NCBI GenBank assembly: GCA_014190155.1
Contig: BJFY01000007.1
Span: 1 to 64,000 of the forward strand
Reading direction: 5' to 3'
Source: Actinomycetes bacterium
GTDB taxonomy: Bacteria; Actinomycetota; Actinomycetes; Nanopelagicales; Nanopelagicaceae
DNA length: 64,000 bases
Shown: piece by piece, positions 35,169 to 44,224 of the stretch
Position numbering within the stretch: position 1 is the first letter of the stretch
Layout of the letters: every line of letters begins with the position of its first letter
Made by a program: the position numbers and the translations under genes
The notes under the pieces: generated by a model
What the model was told of the DNA's origin: nothing
What the model saw: only the letters and a program-made list of their open reading frames with translations
Database searches by the model: none

Positions 35169-37241
35169 GAAAGTTTCAGATTTAGTTTCAACTCCACCTG
35201 CAAAGAAAGCTACTGCTCTAAATTCAGTCTTGGTTGACCATTTTATCTCAGAAATTAGCGGGAAGACTCGATAAAGTCCGGACGCATCTAAATCGCTCTT
35301 GAAAGTTGGCGAAGTATCGGTACCTAAACTTTTCCAAGCTGCGCCATCTTTATATTGAAATTGCACTTCTGCAACATCTGCGCCGCTAATTGTTGCTTCC
35401 AAATTAAAGCGGTCTCGCAACATTGGATTCCGCGTTGGCTTATTCATTCTGACTTCAGGCATAACTGAACTTTTTACCATTTCTGAAAGAAATACGCCCC
35501 ACCCATAAGCTGGGACAGTGATCTTCATTAATTTAGTAGAGGCTGAGGCTGTGCCATCGCCAAGCACTTTCTCCCATCTGTTTGCAAGATATTCGGAATC
35601 AAAACTTCCGGTTATCGCCGCATCAGAACTATTAAATGTCATCAAATATTCTCTGCCGGTATCTAAATCAAAACGACTAAAGACCAACAGTCCATTCTCT
35701 GCAATTCGAATTTTAGTTGCACCCGCTGAGAATGCGGTTGAAGAGCCATGGAGTTTGGTTAGATCGCGAATTGTTTGTTGCAGTGGATTAGTTGTATCAA
35801 AACTGCTCTTACCCATTCCAATTGGTTCGCCACCAATTCGCTGTTGTTTACGCCATCGATCTACCAAAGTTACGAATAAATCTTGACGCGCTTCCTTATC
35901 GCCATCTCCCATTAGGCCAAATTCATCACCATAATAAACAATTGGAACGCCGCGCATAGTGAAGAGCAGTGCATGCGCCATTTGATCGCGCAATAACGTG
36001 GAATCTGAATTCACATTTCCACCGATAAAGCCGCCAATTCGCCCCATGTCATGATTGCCTAAGAAAATTCCAAAATTTCTTGGATCAACGGTGGCAGTTG
36101 AGTATTGATCATCTGAATTTAACAATGTAGCTAACTGATTTGCAGCGCCTGAAGTAATGAACTTCAACATTCGATCCTGCACTGGGAAATCTAATAACTC
36201 GGTAAAGCCACCGTATCTTGCCCAATACTCCAAAGTTTCAGGGCTCGAATCATAAACTTCACCCCACATTGGGAAATCTTTTTTACCGCTCGCAATTGCT
36301 TTTGTTTTTATGCTTGGAATAAATACTTGCCAGAACGTTTCATCAACATGGCGCGCAGTATCTATTCGGAAGCCATCTACTCCCGTAGTCGAAATCCATT
36401 TAGAATAAATATCAATAAATCCTTTTACAACTTGTGGCGATTCCGTCATGATGTCGTCGAACCCATAGAAATCACCAAAGCGACCGGACTCACCTTGGAA
36501 TGTTGATTTACCGCGATTGTGATATAGCCGAACATCATTTAACCAAGTCGGGCTCTTAATATTTGCCATTGCTTTACTTACCACGGCGGTTTTTGGGAAA
36601 CTAGTTTTTGCACTTAATTGGCTAGCAGTTGGAAATTTAGAGGTCCCAGCTAATTTCACAATATCAAATACTTTACCGTTTGAAGTTTTGTAAGGTTTTT
36701 CAGATAAGTAGAGATAATCATAATTCTCTTTGTAACTAATCACATCTGCAGTGTGATTAGTTACGATATCTAAAACCACTTTTAAACCAAGTAAATGCGC
36801 TTTCGCTACAAATGCTTTGAACTCTGCCATGGTTCCTAGATGCGAATCAATTTGATCGAACCCTGCAATTGCATAACCATGATATGCAGCGCTTTTCCCA
36901 TCAACGCCGACTGGGATATTTCGGAAGACTGGGGTAATCCAAAGCGCAGTGAAACCTAGCGATTTTATATATTCCAATTTATTGCTAAGGCCCTGAATAT
37001 CCCCGCCATGGTAAAAAGCAGTGTCGTAAGGATCATATCCGGAGCTGGTTCTAAGATCTTTATATCCACCAAGGTCATTTTTGCTATTACCATTTGAAAA
37101 ACGATCAATCATTGCAAAATAAATCATTTCAGTTTTGAAATCTCGATTTAACCCTAAATCTGTTGCTGCTGGAGTATTCGAAATTGATAACCCCATAAAA
37201 ATAGTTGCAACCAGTGAAACAATAAAACTCTTTCTTATCAT
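35151..37241 (-). CDS. Secreted alpha-amylase, GH13 family
   Basis: Hydrolyses alpha-1,4-glucans outside the cell. 696 residues with an N-terminal signal peptide (basic IRKS, hydrophobic core, cleavage near TPAA). GH13 motifs: DIVTNHTAD near residue 157, GVDGFRIDTARHV near 290 (catalytic Asp), MWGEVYDSS near 323 (acid/base Glu) and FLGNHDMGR near 390 (third Asp). A beta-sandwich-like C-terminal region (about 590-696) may bind substrate. The start overlaps the malG stop by 4 bases, so the enzyme is co-translated with the transporter that takes up its products. Confidence 0.94.
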   Translation of the reverse strand: MIRKSFIVSLVATIFMGLSISNTPAATDLGLNRDFKTEMIYFAMIDRFSNGNSKNDLGGYKDLRTSSGYDPYDTAFYHGGDIQGLSNKLEYIKSLGFTALWITPVFRNIPVGVDGKSAAYHGYAIAGFDQIDSHLGTMAEFKAFVAKAHLLGLKVVLDIVTNHTADVISYKENYDYLYLSEKPYKTSNGKVFDIVKLAGTSKFPTASQLSAKTSFPKTAVVSKAMANIKSPTWLNDVRLYHNRGKSTFQGESGRFGDFYGFDDIMTESPQVVKGFIDIYSKWISTTGVDGFRIDTARHVDETFWQVFIPSIKTKAIASGKKDFPMWGEVYDSSPETLEYWARYGGFTELLDFPVQDRMLKFITSGAANQLATLLNSDDQYSTATVDPRNFGIFLGNHDMGRIGGFIGGNVNSDSTLLRDQMAHALLFTMRGVPIVYYGDEFGLMGDGDKEARQDLFVTLVDRWRKQQRIGGEPIGMGKSSFDTTNPLQQTIRDLTKLHGSSTAFSAGATKIRIAENGLLVFSRFDLDTGREYLMTFNSSDAAITGSFDSEYLANRWEKVLGDGTASASTKLMKITVPAYGWGVFLSEMVKSSVMPEVRMNKPTRNPMLRDRFNLEATISGADVAEVQFQYKDGAAWKSLGTDTSPTFKSDLDASGLYRVFPLISEIKWSTKTEFRAVAFFAGGVETKSETFLFAKP

Positions 37242-38089
37242 CCTTTTACAGATCCTGCAGTTAAACCACTAATGATGTATTTTTGTAACGATAAGAAAAT
37301 AATGACAATTGGAACTGATGCGATTAGAGATCCGGCAGCGAACGGACCCCAATTCTGTGAGTATTGACCGCCGATAAATCCTTGAAGGCCAACCGCAATA
37401 GTTCTACTACCCATATCCACCAAGAAGAGTCGAGCTAAAATGAATTCGTTAAACGTTCCAATAAAACTTAAAAGTGAAACTACCGCGAGAACTGGCGCAG
37501 CCAACGGTACAAAAATCAACCAATATGTTTGCATTGCACTTGCGCCATCAATTTTTGCAGCTTCATCTAGTTCAGCCGGAATGGAATCAACAAAACCTTT
37601 TAATAACCAGATATTTACACCCATCGCGCCGCCAAGATATACCAATAGTAAGCCCGGTTGGGTCCCTAACCCAAAGTGTGGTGCAAATACTGCCACCCGC
37701 TCCATGATCACATAAACAGCAGATAACGCTAAAATCGCTGGGAACATTTGGATCAAAAGTAATAATTGAATTCCAGACTTCTTACCTCTAAATTTCAATC
37801 GACTAAAAGCAAAGGCAGAAGAAGCACTTATAACCACTGATAAAAGCGCAACAGACACTGAGATAACGAGTGAGTTCTTCATCCAAGTTAGATAAGGAAT
37901 TGTCGGATCATTAAAAAGCATCTGATAGTTCTTCCAAGAGAACTCTCTAGGAATAAAAGAAGTTACTTGCAGGCTACCACTTGGGTTTATTGAAGAGATG
38001 ACCACTAAATAAAGCGGAAAAATGGCAAAGAGAACCATAAAAATGCCGACAACATGGCGCCATAAATTCTCGCGTAGCCAATTCATCAT
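37238..38089 (-). CDS. malG: ABC transporter permease, MalG-type
   Basis: 283-residue inner-membrane permease for maltose or maltodextrin. Six predicted helices, and the cytoplasmic EAA loop reads DEAAKIDGASAMQTYWLIFVP near residue 185, the contact site for the ATPase. ATG overlaps the malF stop by 4 bases (ATGA) and its own stop overlaps the amylase start by 4 bases. No ATPase gene is present in the window, so a shared MsmX/MalK-type ATPase encoded elsewhere is presumed. The specificity is inferred from the amylase partner. Confidence 0.9.
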   Translation of the reverse strand: MMNWLRENLWRHVVGIFMVLFAIFPLYLVVISSINPSGSLQVTSFIPREFSWKNYQMLFNDPTIPYLTWMKNSLVISVSVALLSVVISASSAFAFSRLKFRGKKSGIQLLLLIQMFPAILALSAVYVIMERVAVFAPHFGLGTQPGLLLVYLGGAMGVNIWLLKGFVDSIPAELDEAAKIDGASAMQTYWLIFVPLAAPVLAVVSLLSFIGTFNEFILARLFLVDMGSRTIAVGLQGFIGGQYSQNWGPFAAGSLIASVPIVIIFLSLQKYIISGLTAGSVKG

Positions 38090-39627
38090 ACAAAACTCTC
38101 TAGTACTTTAGATTTACGAATACCGTAAAGTGAAATTGATGCCACCAATAAGAAGATTACGACCGAGATCGCGCTGGCTAGACCAAGATCTTGGGTAAAC
38201 GAACCAAAAGCAATTTGATAGGTATAGCTAATCAAAATATCGGTAGCGCCAGCGATATCGCCATCCAGAGTGCTCTTAGGGCCACCACCAGTTAATAGAT
38301 AGATTAGATTAAAGTTATTGAAATTAAAGGCGAAAGATGCAATCAAAAGTGGCGAAAGAATTCTAAGTAAAAGTGGCAAGGTAATCTTTGAAAAAATTTG
38401 GCGCGGGGATGCGCCATCGATTGCGGCCGCTTCGTTTAACTCTGATGGAATGGCTTGCAACGCACCGCTAGTAACTAAATAGAAATATGGGAATCCCAGC
38501 CAGAGATTTACCACAATTACTGCAACTCTTGCAAAAGTTACGCTTTGAAACCAAGCGATATCCGTACCAAGTAATTGATTAATGGCACCAAACTCGGTAT
38601 TAAACATACCGCCCCAAATCAAAATACTCATAACACTTGGCATTGCATAAGGCAAAATCAATATTGAACGATAAATCCGTCGGCCTCGAATCGGCTTATT
38701 AAGTGCAAGCGCCAGCAATAAACCAAATGCGAAAGAAGTTAAAACACTAGATACTGCAAAGACTACAGTCCAGATGAAAACCCGAATAAGTGGTTCTCGT
38801 ACTTTTGGATCTAGAAATAGTTTGCTGTAATTTTCAAACCAAACTGGCGCACGCCAGCCTGGTTCTAAGATTTCACCAGGCGCATCTACATTTGCGTAAT
38901 TACCCTTACCGTTATCTTTATAGATTGCACCAGTAGCGATGTTTTGAAACGCGTCTTGAATAGCTAAGAAATTCAATTTTTGGCGATAAAGCGCGCCAAC
39001 GTCAAAACCTTCTAAGGCTATAAAAAATTCCGAAGTGTAGAAGAACCTGCTTTTAGAAAGCAACTTATCGGCGCCAGCTAATTCGGCATCAGCTAAAGCT
39101 TTAAAGTTATAAGCTTCCCTAGCGACTTGATACTCGTTCACTTTTATATCAGTAACATTTAAATCTATTCTTTTGTCATAAGTTGAAATAAAATATTGTT
39201 TTTTTACGGTGTCGGAGGCCAAGATGGCAGATTCTGTCCCGTTGTATTTGCCTACAATTATGTCGAATGTAGAACCACTTGCATCAGGTTCGATTGCTAA
39301 TTTTTGAATCTGGGTTATAGCTTCAGTTTTGCCGATATAATTTCCAGTTTTGTAATTATAAGTAGACATTGTCAAAGTAAAAACAATTGGTGCGACCACA
39401 AATCCAAGTAGAAAAATTAACCCTGGGTAAAAGAATTTAAGTGGAATTGAAACTTTAGTTAAATAAGTAAAGTTGAGTCCGATTACTACTAATATTAAAA
39501 ATATTCCGATGGCATATTGTTTTTGACCTAAGGCACTTATTAACAATAAAACTAGTAGCGCTGAGATTCCAGCTAAGAACAAAACTTTAAAAGCAAAGGC
39601 TAATTTACCTCGAAAGAAGGCAACCAT
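38086..39627 (-). CDS. malF: ABC transporter permease, MalF-type with large extracytoplasmic loop
   Basis: 513 residues, close to E. coli MalF (514). Two or three N-terminal helices (residues 10-110) are followed by a long hydrophilic extracytoplasmic segment (about 115-275), comparable to the P2 domain that contacts the binding protein, then the permease core with EAAAIDGASPRQIFSKITLP near 410. Length and loop set it apart from the short MalF of most Gram-positives. A 113-base gap with a 15-bp RNA hairpin separates it from malE; downstream it overlaps malG by 4 bases. Confidence 0.9.
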   Translation of the reverse strand: MVAFFRGKLAFAFKVLFLAGISALLVLLLISALGQKQYAIGIFLILVVIGLNFTYLTKVSIPLKFFYPGLIFLLGFVVAPIVFTLTMSTYNYKTGNYIGKTEAITQIQKLAIEPDASGSTFDIIVGKYNGTESAILASDTVKKQYFISTYDKRIDLNVTDIKVNEYQVAREAYNFKALADAELAGADKLLSKSRFFYTSEFFIALEGFDVGALYRQKLNFLAIQDAFQNIATGAIYKDNGKGNYANVDAPGEILEPGWRAPVWFENYSKLFLDPKVREPLIRVFIWTVVFAVSSVLTSFAFGLLLALALNKPIRGRRIYRSILILPYAMPSVMSILIWGGMFNTEFGAINQLLGTDIAWFQSVTFARVAVIVVNLWLGFPYFYLVTSGALQAIPSELNEAAAIDGASPRQIFSKITLPLLLRILSPLLIASFAFNFNNFNLIYLLTGGGPKSTLDGDIAGATDILISYTYQIAFGSFTQDLGLASAISVVIFLLVASISLYGIRKSKVLESFV

Positions 39628-39671
39628 CGCTTATTACTTCCGCCTTAATTAAAATTTAGGTTGAATAAGAA

Positions 39672-39704
39672 AGAGTATGGGCGGGGAATCCCCACCCATA
39701 CTCT
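39672..39704 (-). terminator. Strong hairpin between malE and malF
   Basis: On the minus-strand RNA the 10-base arm AGAGTATGGG pairs with CCCATACTCT, then a U-G wobble and GGGG/CCCC close a three-base AUU loop: an uninterrupted 15-bp stem. On the plus strand the wobble would be an A-C mismatch, so the structure belongs to the mal transcript. TTCTTATTC follows. It probably attenuates read-through or protects malE mRNA, raising binding-protein level over permease level. Confidence 0.75.
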
Positions 39705-39740
39705 CTAATCAACTTACTTGACTTCTAACTTAGCGACTTA

Positions 39741-41003
39741 TTAAAGATCTGCTTGGCCAGAAATTACGTTTGTCTTCCAGATTGCAGCTAGTTTACGAGC
39801 TTCTTTAATGGGATCTTTTCCATCAACTAGAACTGCAGTCCAATATGCTGGAGCTGAATCCCAATAGCTTGCGCCACCCTTATTATTATTAAGGAAAGCA
39901 CCAATTTGTGGAATACCAGCAAGTGAAGCTGCGGATCCGAAGCCTTTTTGGCCAGAAGTAACGCCAGCGCTTGTTTGTGCACCCTTTTCAGCAGGTGGAC
40001 GCTTTTCAAGTGCTTGGTAAGCAACTTGGCCAGCTGTTGACGCAAAGAAGTTCACAAGAAGTGACTTTGCTGCTGCTTCTGTGCCGTGCTTTGCTGCATA
40101 GCTAGTAAGAAGTGCGCCGCTCACGCTACCGAACATCTTGCCGTAAGTTCCAGCAGTTACACCTGGGACTGGCATTAAGTTCATAGTGAAACCTGCATCC
40201 ACATAACTTTGCCATTCCCAGTTACCAATAACAGCAAATGGGACGGTTCCGGCAAGGAAGTTATCTTTACATCCGGTATCAGATGCTGGGAAGAAACCAT
40301 TGCTCTTTTTGCCATCAAGCAAATACGCTTTTACATTGTTTCCGAATAGAGATGGGTTGAAAGATTGCCCGTAATTTACAGTGCCATCTTTCTTCATCAT
40401 GTATGCATCAGCACCGAGCGCTGAAAATACTTGATGTGCACCCCATGACATACCGCCACCAGCAACACAGAGTCCAGCTTTTAGACCCTTGGCTACTTTG
40501 TTTGTCTTGTAGTAAGTAACCATGTCGCCGAATGATGCTGGCTTAGTTGTCACTAGCTTAGTGTTGTAGATCATCGCTACGTTATTAATATCTAGTGGAA
40601 TTCCATAAAGCTTTCCCTTGTAGGAAAGATCGAAGAATTGTGATGAATTGAATTGTGCTTTAACAGCTGCAGTCAATGTAATTGGAGCAAGCTTTCCGCT
40701 CTTTGCGCCGGTTGGTACCCAGTCATTTGCACCAACAATAATGTCTGGTCCAGTTAGATCTGTGGCAGCATCTACAGCGGCCTTAAGTGCATCGAAGCTT
40801 GAAAAAGTGCGGATAACAACTTTATATCCAGCAACCCAATCGCTTTTTGCTGCCATTACTTTAGTTAAGTTTGGTCCACGAGATTCATCGGCCCAAACCA
40901 AAATTTCTGTGCTTGCTGCGTGCACTGGTGTTAAGGAAACACCAAAGCTCACTGCAAGTGCTAGCGAAAGCGCTAACGCCTTGAGGGATTTTCCGTTACG
41001 CAT
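39741..41003 (-). CDS. malE: Extracellular sugar-binding protein, MalE-type
   Basis: 420-residue solute-binding protein (family 1) capturing maltose/maltodextrins for MalFG. The export signal is basic MRNGKSLK followed by a hydrophobic stretch ending TPVHAA; there is no lipobox cysteine. The mature part begins TEILVWADESRGP, typical of MalE relatives, with GIPLDINNVAMIYN near residue 130. ATG 41003 is chosen because AGGAG lies 5 bases upstream; an in-frame ATG at 41057 would put 18 extra residues before the signal. It is the first gene of malE-malF-malG-amylase, and the operon promoter lies in 41004-41165. Confidence 0.93.
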   Translation of the reverse strand: MRNGKSLKALALSLALAVSFGVSLTPVHAASTEILVWADESRGPNLTKVMAAKSDWVAGYKVVIRTFSSFDALKAAVDAATDLTGPDIIVGANDWVPTGAKSGKLAPITLTAAVKAQFNSSQFFDLSYKGKLYGIPLDINNVAMIYNTKLVTTKPASFGDMVTYYKTNKVAKGLKAGLCVAGGGMSWGAHQVFSALGADAYMMKKDGTVNYGQSFNPSLFGNNVKAYLLDGKKSNGFFPASDTGCKDNFLAGTVPFAVIGNWEWQSYVDAGFTMNLMPVPGVTAGTYGKMFGSVSGALLTSYAAKHGTEAAAKSLLVNFFASTAGQVAYQALEKRPPAEKGAQTSAGVTSGQKGFGSAASLAGIPQIGAFLNNNKGGASYWDSAPAYWTAVLVDGKDPIKEARKLAAIWKTNVISGQADL

Positions 41004-41061
41004 TTTTCTCCTAAATTCACCTAATTTGCCATTACGAGGGGTAAGGCAATGGTTCATTTAA

Positions 41062-41073
41062 GCCCAATTGGGC
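41062..41073. promoter_or_regulatory. Perfect palindrome GCCCAATTGGGC upstream of malE
   Basis: A 12-base perfect palindrome 59 bases upstream of the malE ATG, in the operon's only promoter region. It is a candidate operator; no regulator gene of the LacI type is adjacent. Confidence 0.4.
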
Positions 41074-41116
41074 GCGTTATTCCAAGCCAAACCCTCATTG
41101 ATCCAGTGATTAAACG

Positions 41117-41143
41117 CCTTTTATATCAAATTGTTATAAAAGG
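41117..41143. promoter_or_regulatory. Inverted repeat CCTTTTATA-N9-TATAAAAGG between citrate synthase and malE
   Basis: Two perfect 9-base arms (41117-41125 and 41135-41143) with a 9-base spacer. The AT-rich arms would make a poor terminator, so an operator is more likely, though it could also end the citrate synthase transcript. Confidence 0.4.
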
Positions 41144-41165
41144 AGTGATTGCTGAAATTCAGAGA

Positions 41166-42281
41166 TTAGTTATGGACCCCTGGTACCGAGTTATCCCAAC
41201 CCTGAACTGCCTCAGGTTTGCGGGGCCCCTTACCGATATATCTAGCCGATGGCCGAATTAGTCTGCCGGTGCGCTTTTGTTCCAATATATGTGCCGACCA
41301 ACCAGCGGTACGTGCCGCAGTGAACATTGTTGTGAATAAGTGCGAAGGAATTTCGGCGAAATCCAAAATAATTGCAGCCCAGAATTCAACATTAGTTTCT
41401 AGTACTCGATCTGGTTGACGTTCGCGAAGTTCTTTCAGTGCCGCTTTTTCCAACGCTTCAGCAACTTCATAACGAGGCGCATTTAATTCTTTTGCGGTAC
41501 GACGAAGTGTACGAGCACGCGGATCTTCGGCACGATAAACCCGATGACCAAATCCCATCAGCCGTTCATGACGATCTAATAATCCTTTTACATATCCAGC
41601 TGCATCTCCAGTTTTTTCAACTTCTTCAATCATATGAAGTACTCGCGAAGGTGCACCACCATGTAACGGACCGGACATCGCGCCGATTGCGCCAGAAAGT
41701 GCAGCTGCAACATCTGCGCCAGTTGATGCAATTACGCGAGCCGTGAATGTTGAAGCATTCATTCCATGTTCGGCTGCAGAAACAAAATATGCATCGACAG
41801 CTCTGACATGTTGCGGATCTGGTTCGCCGCGCCAACGAATCATCATTCGTTCCACGACAGTGTGTGCTTTATCTATTTCAGATTCTGGAATAGCAGGAAG
41901 CACAACACCTCGGGCTGCTTGCGCTAAATAAGAAAGCACCATTACCGATGCCCGCGCTAAATTGCTACGTGCTTCGGCGTCATCAATATCTAAAAGTGGT
42001 TTTAAACCCCAAGCAGGTGCCAACATAGAAATCGCAGCTTGTACATCTACGCGCACATCACCTGAGTGAACTGGTAATGGGAATTTTTCAGCATTTGGTA
42101 GTCCCGGATTAAACTCATCGTCTACAAGAAGACCCCATACGTTTCCAAATGAAACTCGACCAACTAAATCTTCAATATCAACACCGCGATAACGGAGCGC
42201 GCTACCTTCTTTATCCGGCTCTGCGATCTCCGATTCAAAGGCTATTACTCCCTCTAAACCTGGTTTGAAATCATCGCTCAT
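41166..42281 (-). CDS. Citrate synthase (citrate synthase 2-like)
   Basis: Condenses acetyl-CoA and oxaloacetate to citrate. The 371-residue protein has EHGMNASTFTARVIAS near residue 180 (first catalytic His), GAMSGPLHGGAPSRV near 210 (second His), MGFGHRVYR near 254 and a C-terminal RPSARYIG. Length is that of the short type I/II form annotated as CitA or citrate synthase 2 in actinobacteria, close to serC and DUF3027 in M. tuberculosis as well. GGGAGG lies 7 bases before the ATG. It is divergent from pdxH. Confidence 0.95.
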   Translation of the reverse strand: MSDDFKPGLEGVIAFESEIAEPDKEGSALRYRGVDIEDLVGRVSFGNVWGLLVDDEFNPGLPNAEKFPLPVHSGDVRVDVQAAISMLAPAWGLKPLLDIDDAEARSNLARASVMVLSYLAQAARGVVLPAIPESEIDKAHTVVERMMIRWRGEPDPQHVRAVDAYFVSAAEHGMNASTFTARVIASTGADVAAALSGAIGAMSGPLHGGAPSRVLHMIEEVEKTGDAAGYVKGLLDRHERLMGFGHRVYRAEDPRARTLRRTAKELNAPRYEVAEALEKAALKELRERQPDRVLETNVEFWAAIILDFAEIPSHLFTTMFTAARTAGWSAHILEQKRTGRLIRPSARYIGKGPRKPEAVQGWDNSVPGVHN

Positions 42282-42372
42282 GATGCCGCCTCCCGAAGAA
42301 TTTAATATCCACTCCCTATTCTGCCGTTAAAGCCTAGTTCGGTAAAACCACTTGGCTAAAGGTGCCCAAAGT

Positions 42373-43089
42373 ATGAAAGTGACGTTAGATACACCTATGA
42401 GCGAAACAGAAGAACCACCACTCGCCGATATCCGTTCCAAGGTTTCGGCAATGCGCCGATCATATGGTGAGGTTGGATTAAGCGAGGTCAAGCTCGACCA
42501 AAATCCAATTTCGCAATTCACGAAGTGGCTCGCAGATGCTGCTACTAATCCATTCATTGTCGAAGCAAATGCCATGGTTCTATCTACCGTGTTTGAAAAT
42601 CAGCCAACTTCAAGATCGGTTTTATTAAAAGATGTAACCGAAAATGGCTTTACCTTTTTTACCAATTATGAATCGGCAAAAGCGATTGATATTGCTGCTA
42701 ACGCCAACGTTTCAATTCTCTTCCCTTGGTATGCCATGGAGCGCCAAGTTATTGTCTTGGGAACTGCTTTGAAAATTGCACGTGCGGAGAGCGAGGCTTA
42801 CTTCGCAACGCGACCATGGTCGAGTCAAATTGGCGCATGGGCTAGCCACCAATCAAAACGATTAGCTACCAGAGAAACTTTGGAGAAGGCTTACTCCGAA
42901 TTGGCAAATAAATATCCAGAAGGTGCTCCGGTCCCGACCCCACCACATTGGGGTGGATACCTAATCACTCCAACTAGTATCGAATTTTGGCAAGGTAGAT
43001 ATTCCAGATTGCATGATCGAGTTCGATATGTGCGAACTTACGATGCCGCCGCGAAAACCCAATGGAACCTAGAAAGGTTCTACCCCTAG
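42373..43089 (+). CDS. pdxH: Pyridoxamine 5'-phosphate oxidase
   Basis: FMN enzyme making pyridoxal 5'-phosphate. Seen: the N-terminal YGEVGLSEVKLDQNPISQF region, then NAMVLSTVFENQPTSRSVLLKD near residue 70, FTNYESAKA near 98 (FMN contacts), SHQSKRLATRE near 160 and the C-terminal signature HWGGYLITPTSIEFWQGR with RLHDRVRY near 195-220. Length about 238. ATG 42373 has a weak AAAGGTG upstream; ATG 42397 (MSETEEPP) is equally possible. The TAG stop overlaps the -10 hexamer of serC. Vitamin B6 supply fits the PLP enzymes SerC and the decarboxylase nearby. Confidence 0.94.
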   Translation: MKVTLDTPMSETEEPPLADIRSKVSAMRRSYGEVGLSEVKLDQNPISQFTKWLADAATNPFIVEANAMVLSTVFENQPTSRSVLLKDVTENGFTFFTNYESAKAIDIAANANVSILFPWYAMERQVIVLGTALKIARAESEAYFATRPWSSQIGAWASHQSKRLATRETLEKAYSELANKYPEGAPVPTPPHWGGYLITPTSIEFWQGRYSRLHDRVRYVRTYDAAAKTQWNLERFYP

Positions 43090-43092
43090 GCT
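43087..43092 (+). promoter_or_regulatory. Candidate leaderless -10 for serC, overlapping the pdxH stop
   Basis: TAGGCT is followed by exactly 6 bases and the serC ATG (43099). Its first three bases are the TAG stop codon of pdxH. No Shine-Dalgarno sequence precedes serC. Confidence 0.5.
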
Positions 43093-43098
43093 ACGCAG

Positions 43099-44223
43099 AT
43101 GAGCGAACCGATAATAATTCCAAATAATTTAAAGCCAGTTGATGGTCGTTTTGGTTGTGGGCCATCAAGAATTCGACCCGAAGCTATTTCGGCTCTAGTG
43201 TCGAGTGGTTCAAATATTCTTGGAACTTCGCACCGACAAAAGCCGGTAAAGCAAGTAGTAAATCGGGTTCGTACTGGACTTACTTCACTTTTCACATTAC
43301 CTGAAAGTTATGAAGTAGTACTTGGAAATGGTGGTTCTACTGCATTTTGGGATATTGCGACTTTTGGTTTAATTGAAAAGAAATCGCAGCATTTAAATTT
43401 TGGCGAATTCTCATCTAAATTCGCAGAAGCTGCAAAAGCTGCGCCTTTTCTCGATGAACCCACTGTTATCAAATCCGAACCAGGCACTCATCCACTTCCA
43501 ATTGCAGAATCTGGCGTTGATGTCTATGCACTTACTCATAACGAAACAAGTACTGGAGTTTCCATGCCGATCAAGCGCCCGGCTGGAACTGATGGCGCGC
43601 TAGTTTTAGTAGATGCAACTAGCGGTGCCGGTGGGTTAGCAGTTTCCGCAACTGAATTTGATACTTATTACTTTGCTCCGCAAAAATCTTTCGCCTCAGA
43701 TGGTGGGCTTTGGATCGCTTTGATGAGTCCAGCTGCCTTAGCCCGAGCTGCAAAAATTAAAGAGAGCGGCCGTTGGGTTCCAGCATTTTTTGATTTAAAC
43801 ATTGCTATTGAAAATAGTAAGTTAGACCAAACTTACAACACGCCTGCAGTCGCAACTCTAATTATGTTGGCTGAACAAATTGAGTGGATGAACAATAATG
43901 GCGGTTTAAAATTTGCCGCTGATAGAAGTGCAGAATCTGCTGCAAAAATGTATGGCTGGGCCGATAAAACAAGTTATACATCGCCGTTTGTTACCGATCC
44001 GGCCGCTCGTTCAAATGTAGTTGCAACCATTAACTTCGATGAATCAATTGATGCGCTTGAAATTGCTAAAGTTTTACGCGCTAACGGCATAGTCGATACT
44101 GAGCCGTATCGAAAGCTCGGTAAGAATCAACTTAGAATTGGCATGTTCCCTGCTGTGGACCCTGCCGATATCGATGCGCTAATTTCTTGTATCGAATACG
44201 TAGTTTCTGCGCTAGCAAAATGA
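43099..44223 (+). CDS. serC: Phosphoserine transaminase
   Basis: PLP enzyme converting 3-phosphohydroxypyruvate and glutamate to phosphoserine in serine synthesis. The 374-residue protein is the actinobacterial type: GRFGCGPSRIRPEAI near residue 16, LGTSHRQKPVK near 40, GNGGSTAFWD near 75, LTHNETSTGV near 142 and the PLP-lysine segment FAPQKSFASDGGLW near 192. The 3' end is one base from an MFS gene, with which it is probably co-transcribed. In M. tuberculosis serC (Rv0884c) is next to DUF3027 and near citA, matching the gene content here. Confidence 0.95.
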   Translation: MSEPIIIPNNLKPVDGRFGCGPSRIRPEAISALVSSGSNILGTSHRQKPVKQVVNRVRTGLTSLFTLPESYEVVLGNGGSTAFWDIATFGLIEKKSQHLNFGEFSSKFAEAAKAAPFLDEPTVIKSEPGTHPLPIAESGVDVYALTHNETSTGVSMPIKRPAGTDGALVLVDATSGAGGLAVSATEFDTYYFAPQKSFASDGGLWIALMSPAALARAAKIKESGRWVPAFFDLNIAIENSKLDQTYNTPAVATLIMLAEQIEWMNNNGGLKFAADRSAESAAKMYGWADKTSYTSPFVTDPAARSNVVATINFDESIDALEIAKVLRANGIVDTEPYRKLGKNQLRIGMFPAVDPADIDALISCIEYVVSALAK

Positions 44224-44224
44224 T

